Positions 43,158 through 52,742 of a DNA stretch of 64,000 bases are shown here, piece by piece. The translations under genes and the position numbers were made by a program. Under the pieces are notes generated by a model. The model was not told the DNA's origin. It searched no databases and was given only the letters and a program-made list of their open reading frames with translations. Source of the stretch: Paraphaeosphaeria minitans. Its lineage: Eukaryota; Ascomycota; Dothideomycetes; Pleosporales; Didymosphaeriaceae. How positions within the stretch are numbered: the first letter of the stretch is position 1; every line of letters starts with the position of its first letter. The DNA lies in assembly GCA_015832175.1 (NCBI GenBank), contig WJXW01000016.1, positions 496,001 to 560,000 on the forward strand, read 5' to 3'.

Positions 43158-46100
43158 ATGGACTCGCAAATCTCGCACTTTGACATGGTAAACATCACCA
43201 GACCGCAATCCAAAGCTCCCAGCATGGTCCACGAAATTCCAATGGCACCCCGGACTCCACTTCGGGTGAAGAAGCAGCCTCCTCAGAAAAGCATCAACCA
43301 ATTCTGGGACAACTTCACAACCAAGCACCCAGGCAAAGTGTTTACCGTCTTGCCCGACAACATCTATGCGAAGCGCGCCGCCGCGAATGCGCCTCGAGGT
43401 TCCATACCTGGCCAAAACGCGCTGGCTTCATATCAGGAGGCTGCCGATGCCTGTATAAAGAAAGTCTCCAAAATCGTCAAAGGTCGAGGAATTGCACCCA
43501 TCCGTTATACAGAGCCTTTCTGACTGTGTGCAGAATGCCGACGACTGAATCAAAAGTATCGCGATCCGCACTTTGACATCGAAGCCGACTTCAAGCGATC
43601 ACAGCAAAACCCAGAAATACCCCCAGACTGTCTCACTGCTTTAACTGGAGATGCAACTTCTTTTCAGCCCATGTCTGTCAAGAGAATCGAGGTGAGACAC
43701 TACGGTATTCAAAAGCTACGCCGCAAGTGCCCCGCTAATTGTTTGCGCGCCGCAGGACATCTTCGATCGACCACAGTTCTTCATAGAAGGCGCGACCGCA
43801 AACGATGTTAGACAAGGAAACGATGGTGATTGTTGGTTCATGTCGGCATTGGCCACCATAAGCAACAAAGAGGAGCTCATCCAGAAGGTCTGCGTTGCGC
43901 GCGACGAACAGGTTGGGGTGTACGGATTCGTCTTTCACAGAGGTAGGCTCACGAAAGTATCGCAAACTGGATGGGCACTGACGTCACACAGACGGCGAAT
44001 GGATCTCTGAAGTAATCGATGACAAGTTATACTTGATCAAAGAGGATTTCGACGAAGCTACGCTTGGTCGACACCAGTGGTTGGAGCTACAGAACCGGAA
44101 AAGTCCCGAGGATGAATACCGCACAGCGATGCAGACTGGTTCCCGAGCCCTGTACTTTGCGCAATGCAGCGACCCGAACGAGACTTGGTTGCCACTGCTT
44201 GAGAAAGCGTACGCGAAAGCGCACGGGGACTACTCCGCCATCGATGGAGGATTCGTAGGCGAAGGTATCGAAGATCTTACTGGCGGTGTCACCTCGGAAG
44301 TGTTCGCCACGGACATTCTCGATAAGGAGAAGTTCTGGCGCGAAGAGTTGCTCAATGTCAACAAAACGTTCCTCTTCGGATGCGGCCAGATGGGCGGCAT
44401 ATATGGTCAAAGGAAAGGTATTCAGGAAAAGCATGCATACTCCATCATGGAGGCCCGCGAGATCGAAGGGCAGCGGCTTCTCAAACTTCGCAACCCCTGG
44501 GGTCGGACCGAGTGGACCGGACGTTGGAGCGACGGTTCCGAAGAATGGACCCCCGAATGGATGCAGAAGCTCAACCACAGATTTGGTGACGACGGTGTCT
44601 TCTGGATTTCCTACGAAGACCTCCTACGGCACTATCAGCACTTCGACCGAACCCGACTTTTTGGACCAGAATGGACTGTCTCACAACAGTGGACGAGCGT
44701 CAACGTGCCCTGGTCAGTCGATTACCTAGACACCAAGTTCAAAGTTCACCTTTCCAAGCCTAGCCCTGTCGTTATCGTGTTGAGCCAGTTGGACGATCGC
44801 TATTTCGAGGGCCTCCAGGGCCAGTATGAGTTCAATTTGCAGTTCCGTCTCCACAAAGACGACGAAGAGGACTACATAGTGCGTAGCAACACTGCTTACT
44901 TCATGAAACGCTCTGTTTCGATGGAGTTGGATCTCGAAGCGGGTAACTACACAGTGCTCTTAAAAGTAAAAGCCACCAGGCTCGATGACCCGACACCCGA
45001 AGAGACTGTTCGCTTCAACTGCAACAAGAGACGCGAGAAGCTTCTATCTATCGGACTTTCATACGATCTTGCGCACGCCAAGGGACACTTCCGAGAGCAA
45101 GAAAAGGAAAAGCTCGAAAGAGAGCGCGAGCAGAAGATTGAACGCAAAAAAGTGCAGATGAAACAGTCTTACGAGCAACGCCACAAGCTACTTAGGAAGG
45201 CGAAACTACGACAGCAAAAGAAGGCCGCGAAGCAATCGCACAAAAAGCCAAGAACCAGCGAACTCAGAGAAGTCGAGAAGAAGCTCGAAAGCCTGACTGG
45301 CCTGGGTATCAATGTTGACGATGAAGGTCGCCCTTCCGACACTGAGCCTGAGATCAAGCCAATGCATCCCAACGTGACGCGCCACACACGAGCTACAAGC
45401 ACTGGCGGAGTCGACATGGCCCGTCAACGATCGTCGAGCCCTAATGGTGGATATGGTGGTCGAGGTGGTTATAACCGTGGTCGCGACGGGTATAATGCAG
45501 CTCTACCCGGAGCGTTGCAAGGTCGCGGAGGCTGTAAGTTCAATATCCGCGATACATGTTTTGAACAAATAGGTATCAGTTGTACTAATTCGTCTACAGA
45601 CAACCGTGATGCAGGTCAAGGATCGAGCATGGCAGAAGCCCTAGCGCAAGCCAACCAAACTGTCCCGACCCCGCGTTCAGCAAGCCCAAGTCGCGGCTAC
45701 GGTGGACGTGGCGGCTACAACCAGAACGCTGGTTTCGAGGGCAGGGGTGGGTACAACCAGAACGTTGCCGGCTTCGAAGGTCGCGGTGGTTACAATGCAG
45801 ACGCATACCAGGGGCGTGACGGCTACAACGGTCGCGACGGATACAACGGGCGGGACGGCTACAACGGCCGCGATGGATACAATGGGCGGGACGGTTACAA
45901 TGGCCGCGATGGATACAACGAAGGTGGCCAGACTGAATCGCCAATCCCTACGCCAATGTCAGAAGAGTTCCGTCCCGGAACGCCCTCGCAGCGGCCCTAC
46001 AGCCCTCGCCCCGATCGTCGACGCACCCAACCCTCCCCCGCTGCATCGCGCCGAGCAACCCTGTCGCCCATCCCTGGTATTCGGCCTGGTATCTTGGTAC

Positions 46101-46621
46101 CCCGTAGCCGAGGCGCAAGCGTTGCGTCCCATCGCGCTCGCCATGGTGTATGCTCTCCGTCCGAGATGTCCGACTACTCCTCCTGGGACTCTGAGCTGGA
46201 TGGTCCCGATTCGTGCGACTCCGACTTCGACCCCTCGGACGACGACGAGCCTCCTCGTTTCTACGAACAGCCTCGCTACCGGGGCCGGTACGTGTACGAA
46301 GAGGAAGAAGACGAGTTTGAGCGCGATCCCTGGAATGCCGTCTGTGTGCTCGGCCTGCGCGTCTTCTCCCAGGACACCGAAGTCACCATCGAGGTGCACA
46401 ACGGCGACGGCGAGCGCAAGAGGAGCGATGGCGACGACCGCTCCTCGATCCTCAGCGTGAGGAGGAAAGAGAAGGAACTCGATGTTGATGACAGTGCCGC
46501 GGATGCTACCAGCCCTCTAAGAACAAGAGGGAACTTGGAGTCTGCACTCTCACAGAAGGTGCAGCTTGTTGGGAGTGCCCCAGCTGGAAAGGAGATGGAT
46601 CGCCAGGGGACATTGTCGTAA
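43158..46621 (+). CDS. Calpain-type cysteine protease with GRDGYN-repeat tail
   Basis: Five exons: 43158-43482, 43534-43691, 43756-43942, 43992-45533 and 45600-46621; 1077 residues. Introns are 51, 64, 49 and 66 bases. The papain-like calpain core is complete: GNDGDCWFMSAL (Cys about 187), QEKHAYSIMEAREIEG (His about 371) and LRNPWGRTEWTGRWSDGSEEW (Asn about 391). A calpain III-like beta domain follows (about 440-580), then a Lys/Glu-rich helix (about 595-660). The last 400 residues are low-complexity: GRGGYN and GRDGYN repeats (about 715-860), a Pro/Arg/Ser region, an acidic patch and a final folded-looking piece (NAVCVLGLRVFSQDTEVTIEV). Fungal calpains act in the cytosol in signalling; there is no signal peptide. 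The target is unknown. Confidence 0.88.
45534..45599 (+). other. In-frame intron of 66 bases in the calpain gene
   Basis: GTAAGT donor, CTAAT branch-like site, CTACAG acceptor. Its length is a multiple of three and it has no stop in frame. Splicing makes GRGGYNRDAGQ, restoring the repeat motif, so splicing is the likely normal state. Confidence 0.75.
45814..45921 (+). repeat. 18-base tandem repeat encoding GRDGYN
   Basis: Six consecutive 18-base units of the form GGxCGxGACGGxTACAAxGG encode GRDGYN hexapeptides in the calpain tail. More degenerate GRGGYN units lie upstream (45440-45800). Third positions vary between units while the amino acids are kept, which suggests selection on the peptide. 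Confidence 0.85.
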
Positions 46622-47026
46622 GGGGTATTCATCTTCATGGTGTACAGTCGTTCGGCACTTTATCATTCCGTCTGGTGCTTTGACAATGGGTTTGGTAAGC
46701 GTTGAAGCGAGCGAGGTGTTTGGTACATTGATTTTCGGACTTTGGGTTACCTAGACTGTTTGGGTTTTGGCGGTGCTCGTGTCTTTACATGCGCAAGAAT
46801 TCTCGTAATGCTGAATCTATCCTCTCCATTACATTCCGATTCGGTACATGACATTGTTCTTGCTCTCACGTAGCGCATCCAAAACCGCTATCGTCTCTTG
46901 AGGCACGGGTACAAAGTCAGTGTAAGTTAAGATAACGTGGTGCATGTTCTACCGCCTTTGTATCTGCAAGACACACACCATCGACATTCCACATGCCGAT
47001 TTGCTTCTACTGTACGCCCCGACATC
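46622..47026. other. Intergenic between convergent genes
   Basis: 3' flanks of the calpain (+) and the next gene (-). Nothing else is seen. Confidence 0.5.
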
Positions 47027-47812
47027 TCACCCACTCAATCCTACCCCTCCTCCTCGTCCTCCTACTCCCCCCAAAACCGGCTCCTCCCCCTTCTCCACCA
47101 ACTCCTCACAAAGCCCCGCCAACTTAGCCAGCAAAACCGGCGCCTCCAGCCTCCCCTCCCCATCCAGCCTCCCCCCCAGAACCCGCAGCTCCTCCCGCCC
47201 CAAACACGCCAACTCCTCCTGCAGCCGCGCCGGCAACGCCCAATCCGCCGTCAACCGCCCCGCCTGGTCCGCCAGCACGTACTCGGCGAGGAAGCACTGC
47301 AGCCGGGACACGCGTCGCGAGGAGAGAAACGTGTGCAACACGACGCCCGCGAGATCAGCCTGTCCGCCCGAAATGTAGAGATACGTTTTCCCACCCGCGA
47401 CATCGACGTCGATATCGACCTCGGCCAGACCCCACACCACAGGCGCTACGCTGCCCAGCCGCGGCGACTCAGGGAGCACGTACACGGCCAGGGCTGGCGA
47501 CTTCGCGTCCAGCAGCTCGAGCAGCTCACGCACGGCATGCGCCACATGTGCGTCGCGCGCGTGGCGCGCCCAGAAGCTTTGGGCTTCCCGCAGCGGCGCG
47601 AGCTGCGCGGTGATGGCGTCGTAGGTAGCCGGCGAGACTTGGTGGAGCGCCTTGCTCTCGCGGAGGGAGCGAGCGGTTTGGGTGAGCGCAGCGGTTTCCG
47701 CGGGCGTGGTGTGGTGGCCCAGAGGGAAGCAGCCGAGGCCCGTGTAGCTGTCCCCTGAGGGAGAATGGGAGATGGCGTTGCGAGGGCGGCCTTGGGGTGG
47801 AAGCTGAGCCAT
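47027..47812 (-). CDS. Hypothetical protein, 261 residues
   Basis: Single exon from ATG 47812 (MAQLPPQGRPRNAIS). The body looks like a folded alpha/beta domain: YDAITAQLAPLREAQSFWAR, PALAVYVLPESPRLG, VAGGKTYLYISGGQADLAG and LHTFLSSRRVSRLQCFLAEY. It ends in a Gly-rich tail. No signal peptide, membrane helix or known motif. GC-rich codon use is like that of its neighbours. Family unknown. Confidence 0.65.
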   Translation of the reverse strand: MAQLPPQGRPRNAISHSPSGDSYTGLGCFPLGHHTTPAETAALTQTARSLRESKALHQVSPATYDAITAQLAPLREAQSFWARHARDAHVAHAVRELLELLDAKSPALAVYVLPESPRLGSVAPVVWGLAEVDIDVDVAGGKTYLYISGGQADLAGVVLHTFLSSRRVSRLQCFLAEYVLADQAGRLTADWALPARLQEELACLGREELRVLGGRLDGEGRLEAPVLLAKLAGLCEELVEKGEEPVLGGVGGRGGGVGLSG

Positions 47813-48101
47813 GGTCGTGGGCTATGGTACCGTTTTTGTGAGCGACTGGGTGGTGGGCATGGTGGTAAGACGTTCGTTGCAGTGGTGGCATGTGTTATGG
47901 GCGGTAAGTGGGGAGGCCGACAAAGAACGATTGTATCGAGATGCGCGTGCTCGTGATGAGCTCAGAGCTGGCCGTTTGCGGCAGGCTTGGGCGCGTAAAA
48001 AAAAGGCATGATGGCGCTTTGTTTATGAGGCAAGAGCACAAAAAATGATAAATGACTTACATGTATGGTATTGCCAAAAGAATTACAAAAACTAAGCTCA
48101 G

Positions 48102-48115
48102 AAACCCGCGGGTTT
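48102..48115. repeat. 14-base perfect palindrome
   Basis: AAACCCGCGGGTTT is fully self-complementary around a central CGCG. It could be a site for a dimeric DNA-binding protein or chance; no link to a gene is visible. Confidence 0.6.
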
Positions 48116-48280
48116 TTTGTATACACCAGAGATTTTATCTGTTTTCCCTTACCGGGCAAGACGTTACTCCTTCGCCTTGGGGAATTGAACTGGCGACCTA
48201 GTGCTGGTCAGCCCTTGCGGAGTACCATGAAGACCCACCTTACGGATAGGCCACACCGGTTGTCAGTTCGAATTCTTAAA

Positions 48281-48324
48281 AGGGTTGCTAACTTTTAAAT
48301 ATAAATACCCGTAAAAGCAACCCT
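48281..48324. repeat. Bulged inverted repeat
   Basis: AGGGTTGC (48281-48288) pairs with GCAACCCT (48317-48324), and the inner TTTTA (48293-48297) pairs with TAAAA (48312-48316), leaving a small bulge and a 14-base loop. Function unknown. Confidence 0.6.
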
Positions 48325-48665
48325 ACACCACTGTAATGGTATGTGGAGGGAGACTGAATGTGCGTGGGTGACAGTCGGCTGCACCAAAACGACAGGCGCG
48401 TTGGTCAACTTCACCTCTCACTTTAGTTTGCGAGGTAGCCGCGTTCCTGAGTCCGTGCAGAAAATCCAGGTCAGGACCACCTGTAATTGCCTATGTGCTA
48501 CATCTTAGAGTGAATGAATTGATCAGGTAGGCTAAGGTAGAGCGCACGTATTTTGATGCACTTCGGTTTTTTGGGTTTTGATTCACGGCAAGTGTTTATC
48601 GCAGAGAAATATATGAGGTTGGGACTATGGTATTCTGGGAAATGTTGTAAACCAACATGAGCTAC

Positions 48666-50019
48666 TCAATAGTCATACTGCTCATACAACGCCTCTAGTA
48701 TGAGCCTCTTTTTCATCTCGCGCTCCAACTTCAACTGGGAGACCTCATTCTTCAGCTGGGAGACCTCATTCTTCAGCTGGGAAACCTCATTCTTCAGCTG
48801 GAGACCTCATTCTTCAGCTGGGGAACCTCATTCTTCAGCTGGGAGACCTCATTCTTCAGTTGGCAGACCTTATTCTTCAGCTGGGAAACCTCAGTCTTCA
48901 TCCCATCCACCTCTTTGCCGTGTGCATCTTCGAGACTTCTCACTGTTTTTACCTGAGCTGATACTAGCTCTTTCACCGTCTCGACATGAGCAGTCTCTAT
49001 CTCCCTCGCCCTCTCGACATGAGCGGCCTCTACCTCCTTCACCGTCTTGACATGAGCGGCCCTCAGATTCTGAATCTCCGCCAATAGCTCCTTCGTTCGA
49101 TCTTTTTGGTCTTTGGGTAGCTTGGAAGGGGCTTGTTCTGTGACATCTGCATATTTGCTCCTCTTCGCGCTGGGGAAGGGACTCTGCGCAAGTGGCAACT
49201 TCGGGGTCGCTGCAGCTTGCTCAGGAGAAGGGCGGTTCCCAATTGCTATTTAATTACATTAGTCTACGACAAGTCAAACATCTCATCAAATGTATCTTAC
49301 ATTGAACTTGGTCTTGCTCTTCGGCACCTGCATCCAAGCCTCTCTTAGGAGCGCCAGCGGAAATCGCTGCTGATTCAATCAGTCTACTTCGAATCTTAAC
49401 AAAGCATCAACCGAAACGTACCTTGATTTTTGCGTTCCTTGCTAGGGGAAAAAGCCTTGACTGCAGCTTCGAAGTCGGCCTTCACTGCATGCGGGCCACG
49501 GAAATCTGGAAGCAGCTGTCGCACAAGGTGAAGATAAAGTGCAGCAGCCATGATCAGCGTTCCGTATCTGCGCTTCGGAGTCTGATGATGTATTCTCTTC
49601 CAGAACTTGAACATCACTACATCTTCGCCCGCAATTGCTGCCATCGGGAGATAGGGTATATAGGTCGTGGAAGCGGGACCATTCGGTTTCACCTGGCGTC
49701 CGAAGTTCAAGTACTCGGCATTGGTCATGTAAACGAACAGTTTGTCGGTGGGGCCGCCAGAGTCATGATCTTGCTTATTGAAGAAGCCGATCACGAGGAT
49801 AAGATGTGATTGCATGTCAAGCCGCTTTCTGCTTTCGGGGTCGGGCAGGATCCAGTCACGGTATTCCGGCTTGGGACCGTTGGCATAGTTCGGGTCGTAG
49901 CCGTACGGAAAGGAGGTCGGTGTCATGATCTTATCGACTTCGGCCTTGAAGAGTGCAAATTCCTCTGGGAAGTTCTCTTGCGCCCATGCATCCAGCTCTT
50001 CGCGGGTGAGAGCCGCCAT
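48666..50019 (-). CDS. Hypothetical protein ending in a heptad-repeat coiled coil, with a frameshift in the repeat
   Basis: Three exons: 50019-49422, 49369-49301 and 49245 onward. Introns are 52 and 55 bases and both joins are phase 1. As it stands the frame ends at TGA 48796-48794 (372 residues). The missing base near 48800 shifts it; beyond it the heptad text resumes in another frame and runs to a TGA at 48668-48666 (about 415 residues), so the span given covers the likely full gene. The N-terminal 200 residues look folded (MAALTREELDAWAQENF, LILVIGFFNKQDHD, KLFVYMTNAEYLNFGRQ, VVMFKFWKRIHH). The C-terminal part is a coiled coil with AHVxTVKE repeats, then QLKNEVS heptads. Family not recognised. 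Confidence 0.65.
48735..48902. repeat. 21-base tandem repeat encoding QLKNEVS heptads
   Basis: About eight copies of AGCTGGGAGACCTCATTCTTC (plus-strand reading, minus-strand coding), each one heptad of the coiled coil. One copy, around 48796-48815, is 20 bases because GGG has become GG, which shifts the frame. Confidence 0.92.
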
Positions 50020-50903
50020 TGCGAAGGGATGATAACCTAGGGTAACTCAGCAGGCATATCTTTCAGGAATGTGAAGGTCTTATGGCATCTGGGGGAGTCT
50101 TACAGAAGGTGTGTCTTGTGAGCAGGCGTGGTCGAGCGGTAACAGGCGAAGACGGGGTCGATGTCGCGACCGGAGCAGAGCGTGTGCGGATGCGCGTGAG
50201 ACGGCGACGTCAAGTACAATAATGTGAAAGTCTGCGACGGAAAAGCAAAAAGAGAGGGCGAAGTGTACGCAAAGAAGGTCGTGGAGAGGTTGAAAGGATT
50301 GTGTGTGGCGGCGAGAAATTGGTATACGCTTAGGGAAGGCGCGCAAACGGGCGCGGCCGGGTGTCAACAATGAGCCACATTTGCAGCGAATCAGTTTCTC
50401 GGACGATGGAGCTTGCGATGGTAGCCAGGGTCTCGAAGAATGGGGCTTGAAACAGAGGATCAAGAAAGGCATGAGGCATCAGCACTATGTTTATAGGGTA
50501 CGTGTGCTTCATACAGCATGTTGCAAGACTTCAAATCCTCATTTCCTCGAACAGGCATCAGCACTATGTTTATAGGGTACGTACACTTCAAACAGCACGT
50601 TTCAAGACTCCAAGTGCTCATTTCCTCGGTCAGGGATCAGGTGTCATATCATCTCTACACCTGACTGCAAGGTAAACCCTGGGGTAATTTGCGAGAAGGT
50701 AAACAACAACACTATCCATCACAGTATTTACTTCAAGTGAGCTCAGGAAATGACAAAGTGAGAGTCGAATATCGATTCCATGTATTGCCCGTGACTATTC
50801 CATCGTGAGAATTCCATCCACATCCATCCCGTCTCCACGGGATGTCCGTCATCCCAAGAGTGTGTCCATCTCCGAAGCCATACGAGCATTTCACCCGTGC
50901 AGC
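50020..50903. other. Intergenic, containing a 79-base tandem duplication
   Basis: Promoter side of the heptad-repeat gene and 3' side of the SAP-domain gene. No gene supported. Confidence 0.4.
50475..50632. repeat. 79-base direct tandem duplication
   Basis: Copy 1 begins at 50475 and copy 2 at 50554 with GGCATCAGCACTATGTTTAT; both end in CATTTCCTCG plus a few bases. The copies differ at about ten positions. Confidence 0.9.
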
Positions 50904-52024
50904 TCATTTCGGACCTGTGATGCTCTCACAGATACTCCCCACGGGATCCTTCACAAAGGCCAGGAAGTAGCTCCACACCTCTGTCATGCTACCGGGGCTG
51001 AGCCAGAAGATGTAGGCGATGGCGATGAAAAGAGCCCAAAGAAACACTTTCATCGATACGCGGGAGCCCTTGGATGCGGGAGTACCGGCAAGGTACTCGT
51101 GAAGAACGGCATCGCTGTCGTGCGCCCCGGTTTTGCCGTTCTTCTTGGAACCTACCTTGGGCTTCTTGCCGCTCTTGCCGCTCTTCTCGAAGTCGTCATT
51201 GTCCTGGGGAGGAGGAATGCGCTCCGGTGTGACGAAAGAAGAAGGACAGACAGTCGGTGCATCGTTGAGCGCGTCGTCGTCGTCGGGGACTGTACGCGGA
51301 GTCGAGGTCTTTCGCAGGGTGTGAGCACGACCAGCGCCACCTCGCATGGTAGGTGTCATTTTGGTCTGGTTAACGATGATACCTATTGCCTTGGATCAGA
51401 ACTCCATGCGTGGTCCACTGTGACAAGGAGAAAAACTTACCGCTGTTTTCCTGTGACTCCTGGACTGCCTGGCGCCCATCCAACCCGCCGCCTGCCAACA
51501 AGTTCTTCACGAAAGCATCCTCATCGACCTTTCCCAGCTTCTCGACGCCTTTGTTACCCTCTCCAAGCACTCCGAAGTAGCCTCCACCACCGATATCCTG
51601 GCCCTTGCCTTTGCCGGCCTGTCTTCCGTTCTCCAAGCGCGCTCTTCGTATCATGTCGCTGTTCTTCCCTGCTTCGGTGCGCTCCGTACCTCCCTTTTTG
51701 ACCTTCGACCACTCACCTTGTGGCTGCTCGTTCTCGTTGCCGTGGGGAGAGGGGCTGTTTGAGGCGGCGTAGATGGCCGCGGCCAGCGCTTTATCCGCTT
51801 TGATTTGCTCCGCGTCTTGCATCACGAGGCGGGACATCATCTGGGTTTTGGTGCCTGGGTACGTTGGCATTAGGTAAGTCAAGTTAAGGCCGGGTATATG
51901 GTGAGCAAGGGAAGAGCTGGGGGCTAAAAGACCGAAAAGATATATACCTACCACTGGCATCGAGACCACGAAGAACGAGGAGCTCGCCAAGCTCGTGTGA
52001 CTTCATTTTTTTGTAGTCCGACAT
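50904..52024 (-). CDS. SAP-domain protein with C-terminal membrane helix
   Basis: Three exons: 52024-51952, 51854-51441 and 51382-50904, joined in phase 1 both times (introns 97 and 58 bases); 321 residues. The N-terminus forms a SAP-like motif: MKSHELGELLVLRGLDASG followed by TKTQMMSRL, the DNA/RNA-binding helix-extended loop-helix. The middle is charged and disordered with a Gly-rich stretch. Near the C-terminus MKVFLWALFIAIAYIFWL is a single membrane helix, followed by about 25 residues. SAP plus a membrane helix would suit a nuclear-envelope or ER-membrane protein; location is inferred only. Confidence 0.78.
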
Positions 52025-52742
52025 TATGCGAAGTGGGTACGTGGTGTGGCTGTGAATTGTGCGGATTGAGTGCGTGGTGTAGCTGGGAGGTGTTCAGAGT
52101 CGAAGATCGTCGCAGGTTTTATACGTGCGGGTGTTGAGTGAGAGTGCAAACGCCGCCATGTGAGGTGAAGGCGGTCTCGGTGCGTGCGCTGTTTGCGGGG
52201 CGCCGTCATTTACTGCAAGCTTGAGGGAGCTGATGCCATAGGTAATGCCGTGTTTGTCCCGGGTGCTCGGCCCAGCATGCCCAGAGTGCAAACAGTGCCG
52301 CCGTGACGTAAACTGGCAGCATGACTTTGTGTAAGTTGTGTGAACTCACTGAAGATTGTAGCTATTTGGCGAGCGGGACCAAAGAAGGCGTCACTGTTCT
52401 CAAATTCGTGCACTCAGCCAAGCCGCAGGCTATCGGACGAGTTGAGTGAAGATCTATATATGTCGACGGTGGCCTGGATAATGGTGACTTTGTGGAGCGG
52501 TAGGGTATATATATACATATAGTGATTGCCAGAATCACCGGGTAGGGCCACGAGCTGGCGCACAATGAACGTTTGCGAAGAGTCGGGTTTAGAGAGAACA
52601 ATCGGACAAGGTGTGATAAATTACCTGATATGGTTCTCGTGATATCGTTGCTCTGCAATAGAAGGTAACTCTCTACATACAACAACGTCCTCATGCTCCA
52701 ACACCAAACTTGATAGCCTAGGCTCCAATCATCAACGCGTTC
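52025..52742. other. Intergenic
   Basis: Promoter side of the SAP gene; contains a TATA repeat (GTATATATATACATATA near 52504). No gene supported. Confidence 0.4.

Larger units (their letters stand above)
47813..48665. other. Intergenic, with palindromic elements
   Basis: No gene is supported. It contains a 14-base perfect palindrome (48102-48115) and a bulged hairpin (48281-48324), listed separately, in an AT-rich setting unlike the flanking genes. Confidence 0.4.

Noticed and set aside
46937..47758. 273-codon plus frame
   Set aside because: Antisense of the 47027-47812 gene, with Pro/Gln/Arg-biased composition.
48170..48280. tRNA-like text (GTTCAATTCC on the minus strand, GTTCGAATTC on the plus strand)
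   Set aside because: Box-B-like only; the bases on either side cannot form the T stem or an acceptor stem.
50805..51701. 298-codon plus frame
   Set aside because: Antisense of the SAP-domain gene, which has a coherent three-exon structure.
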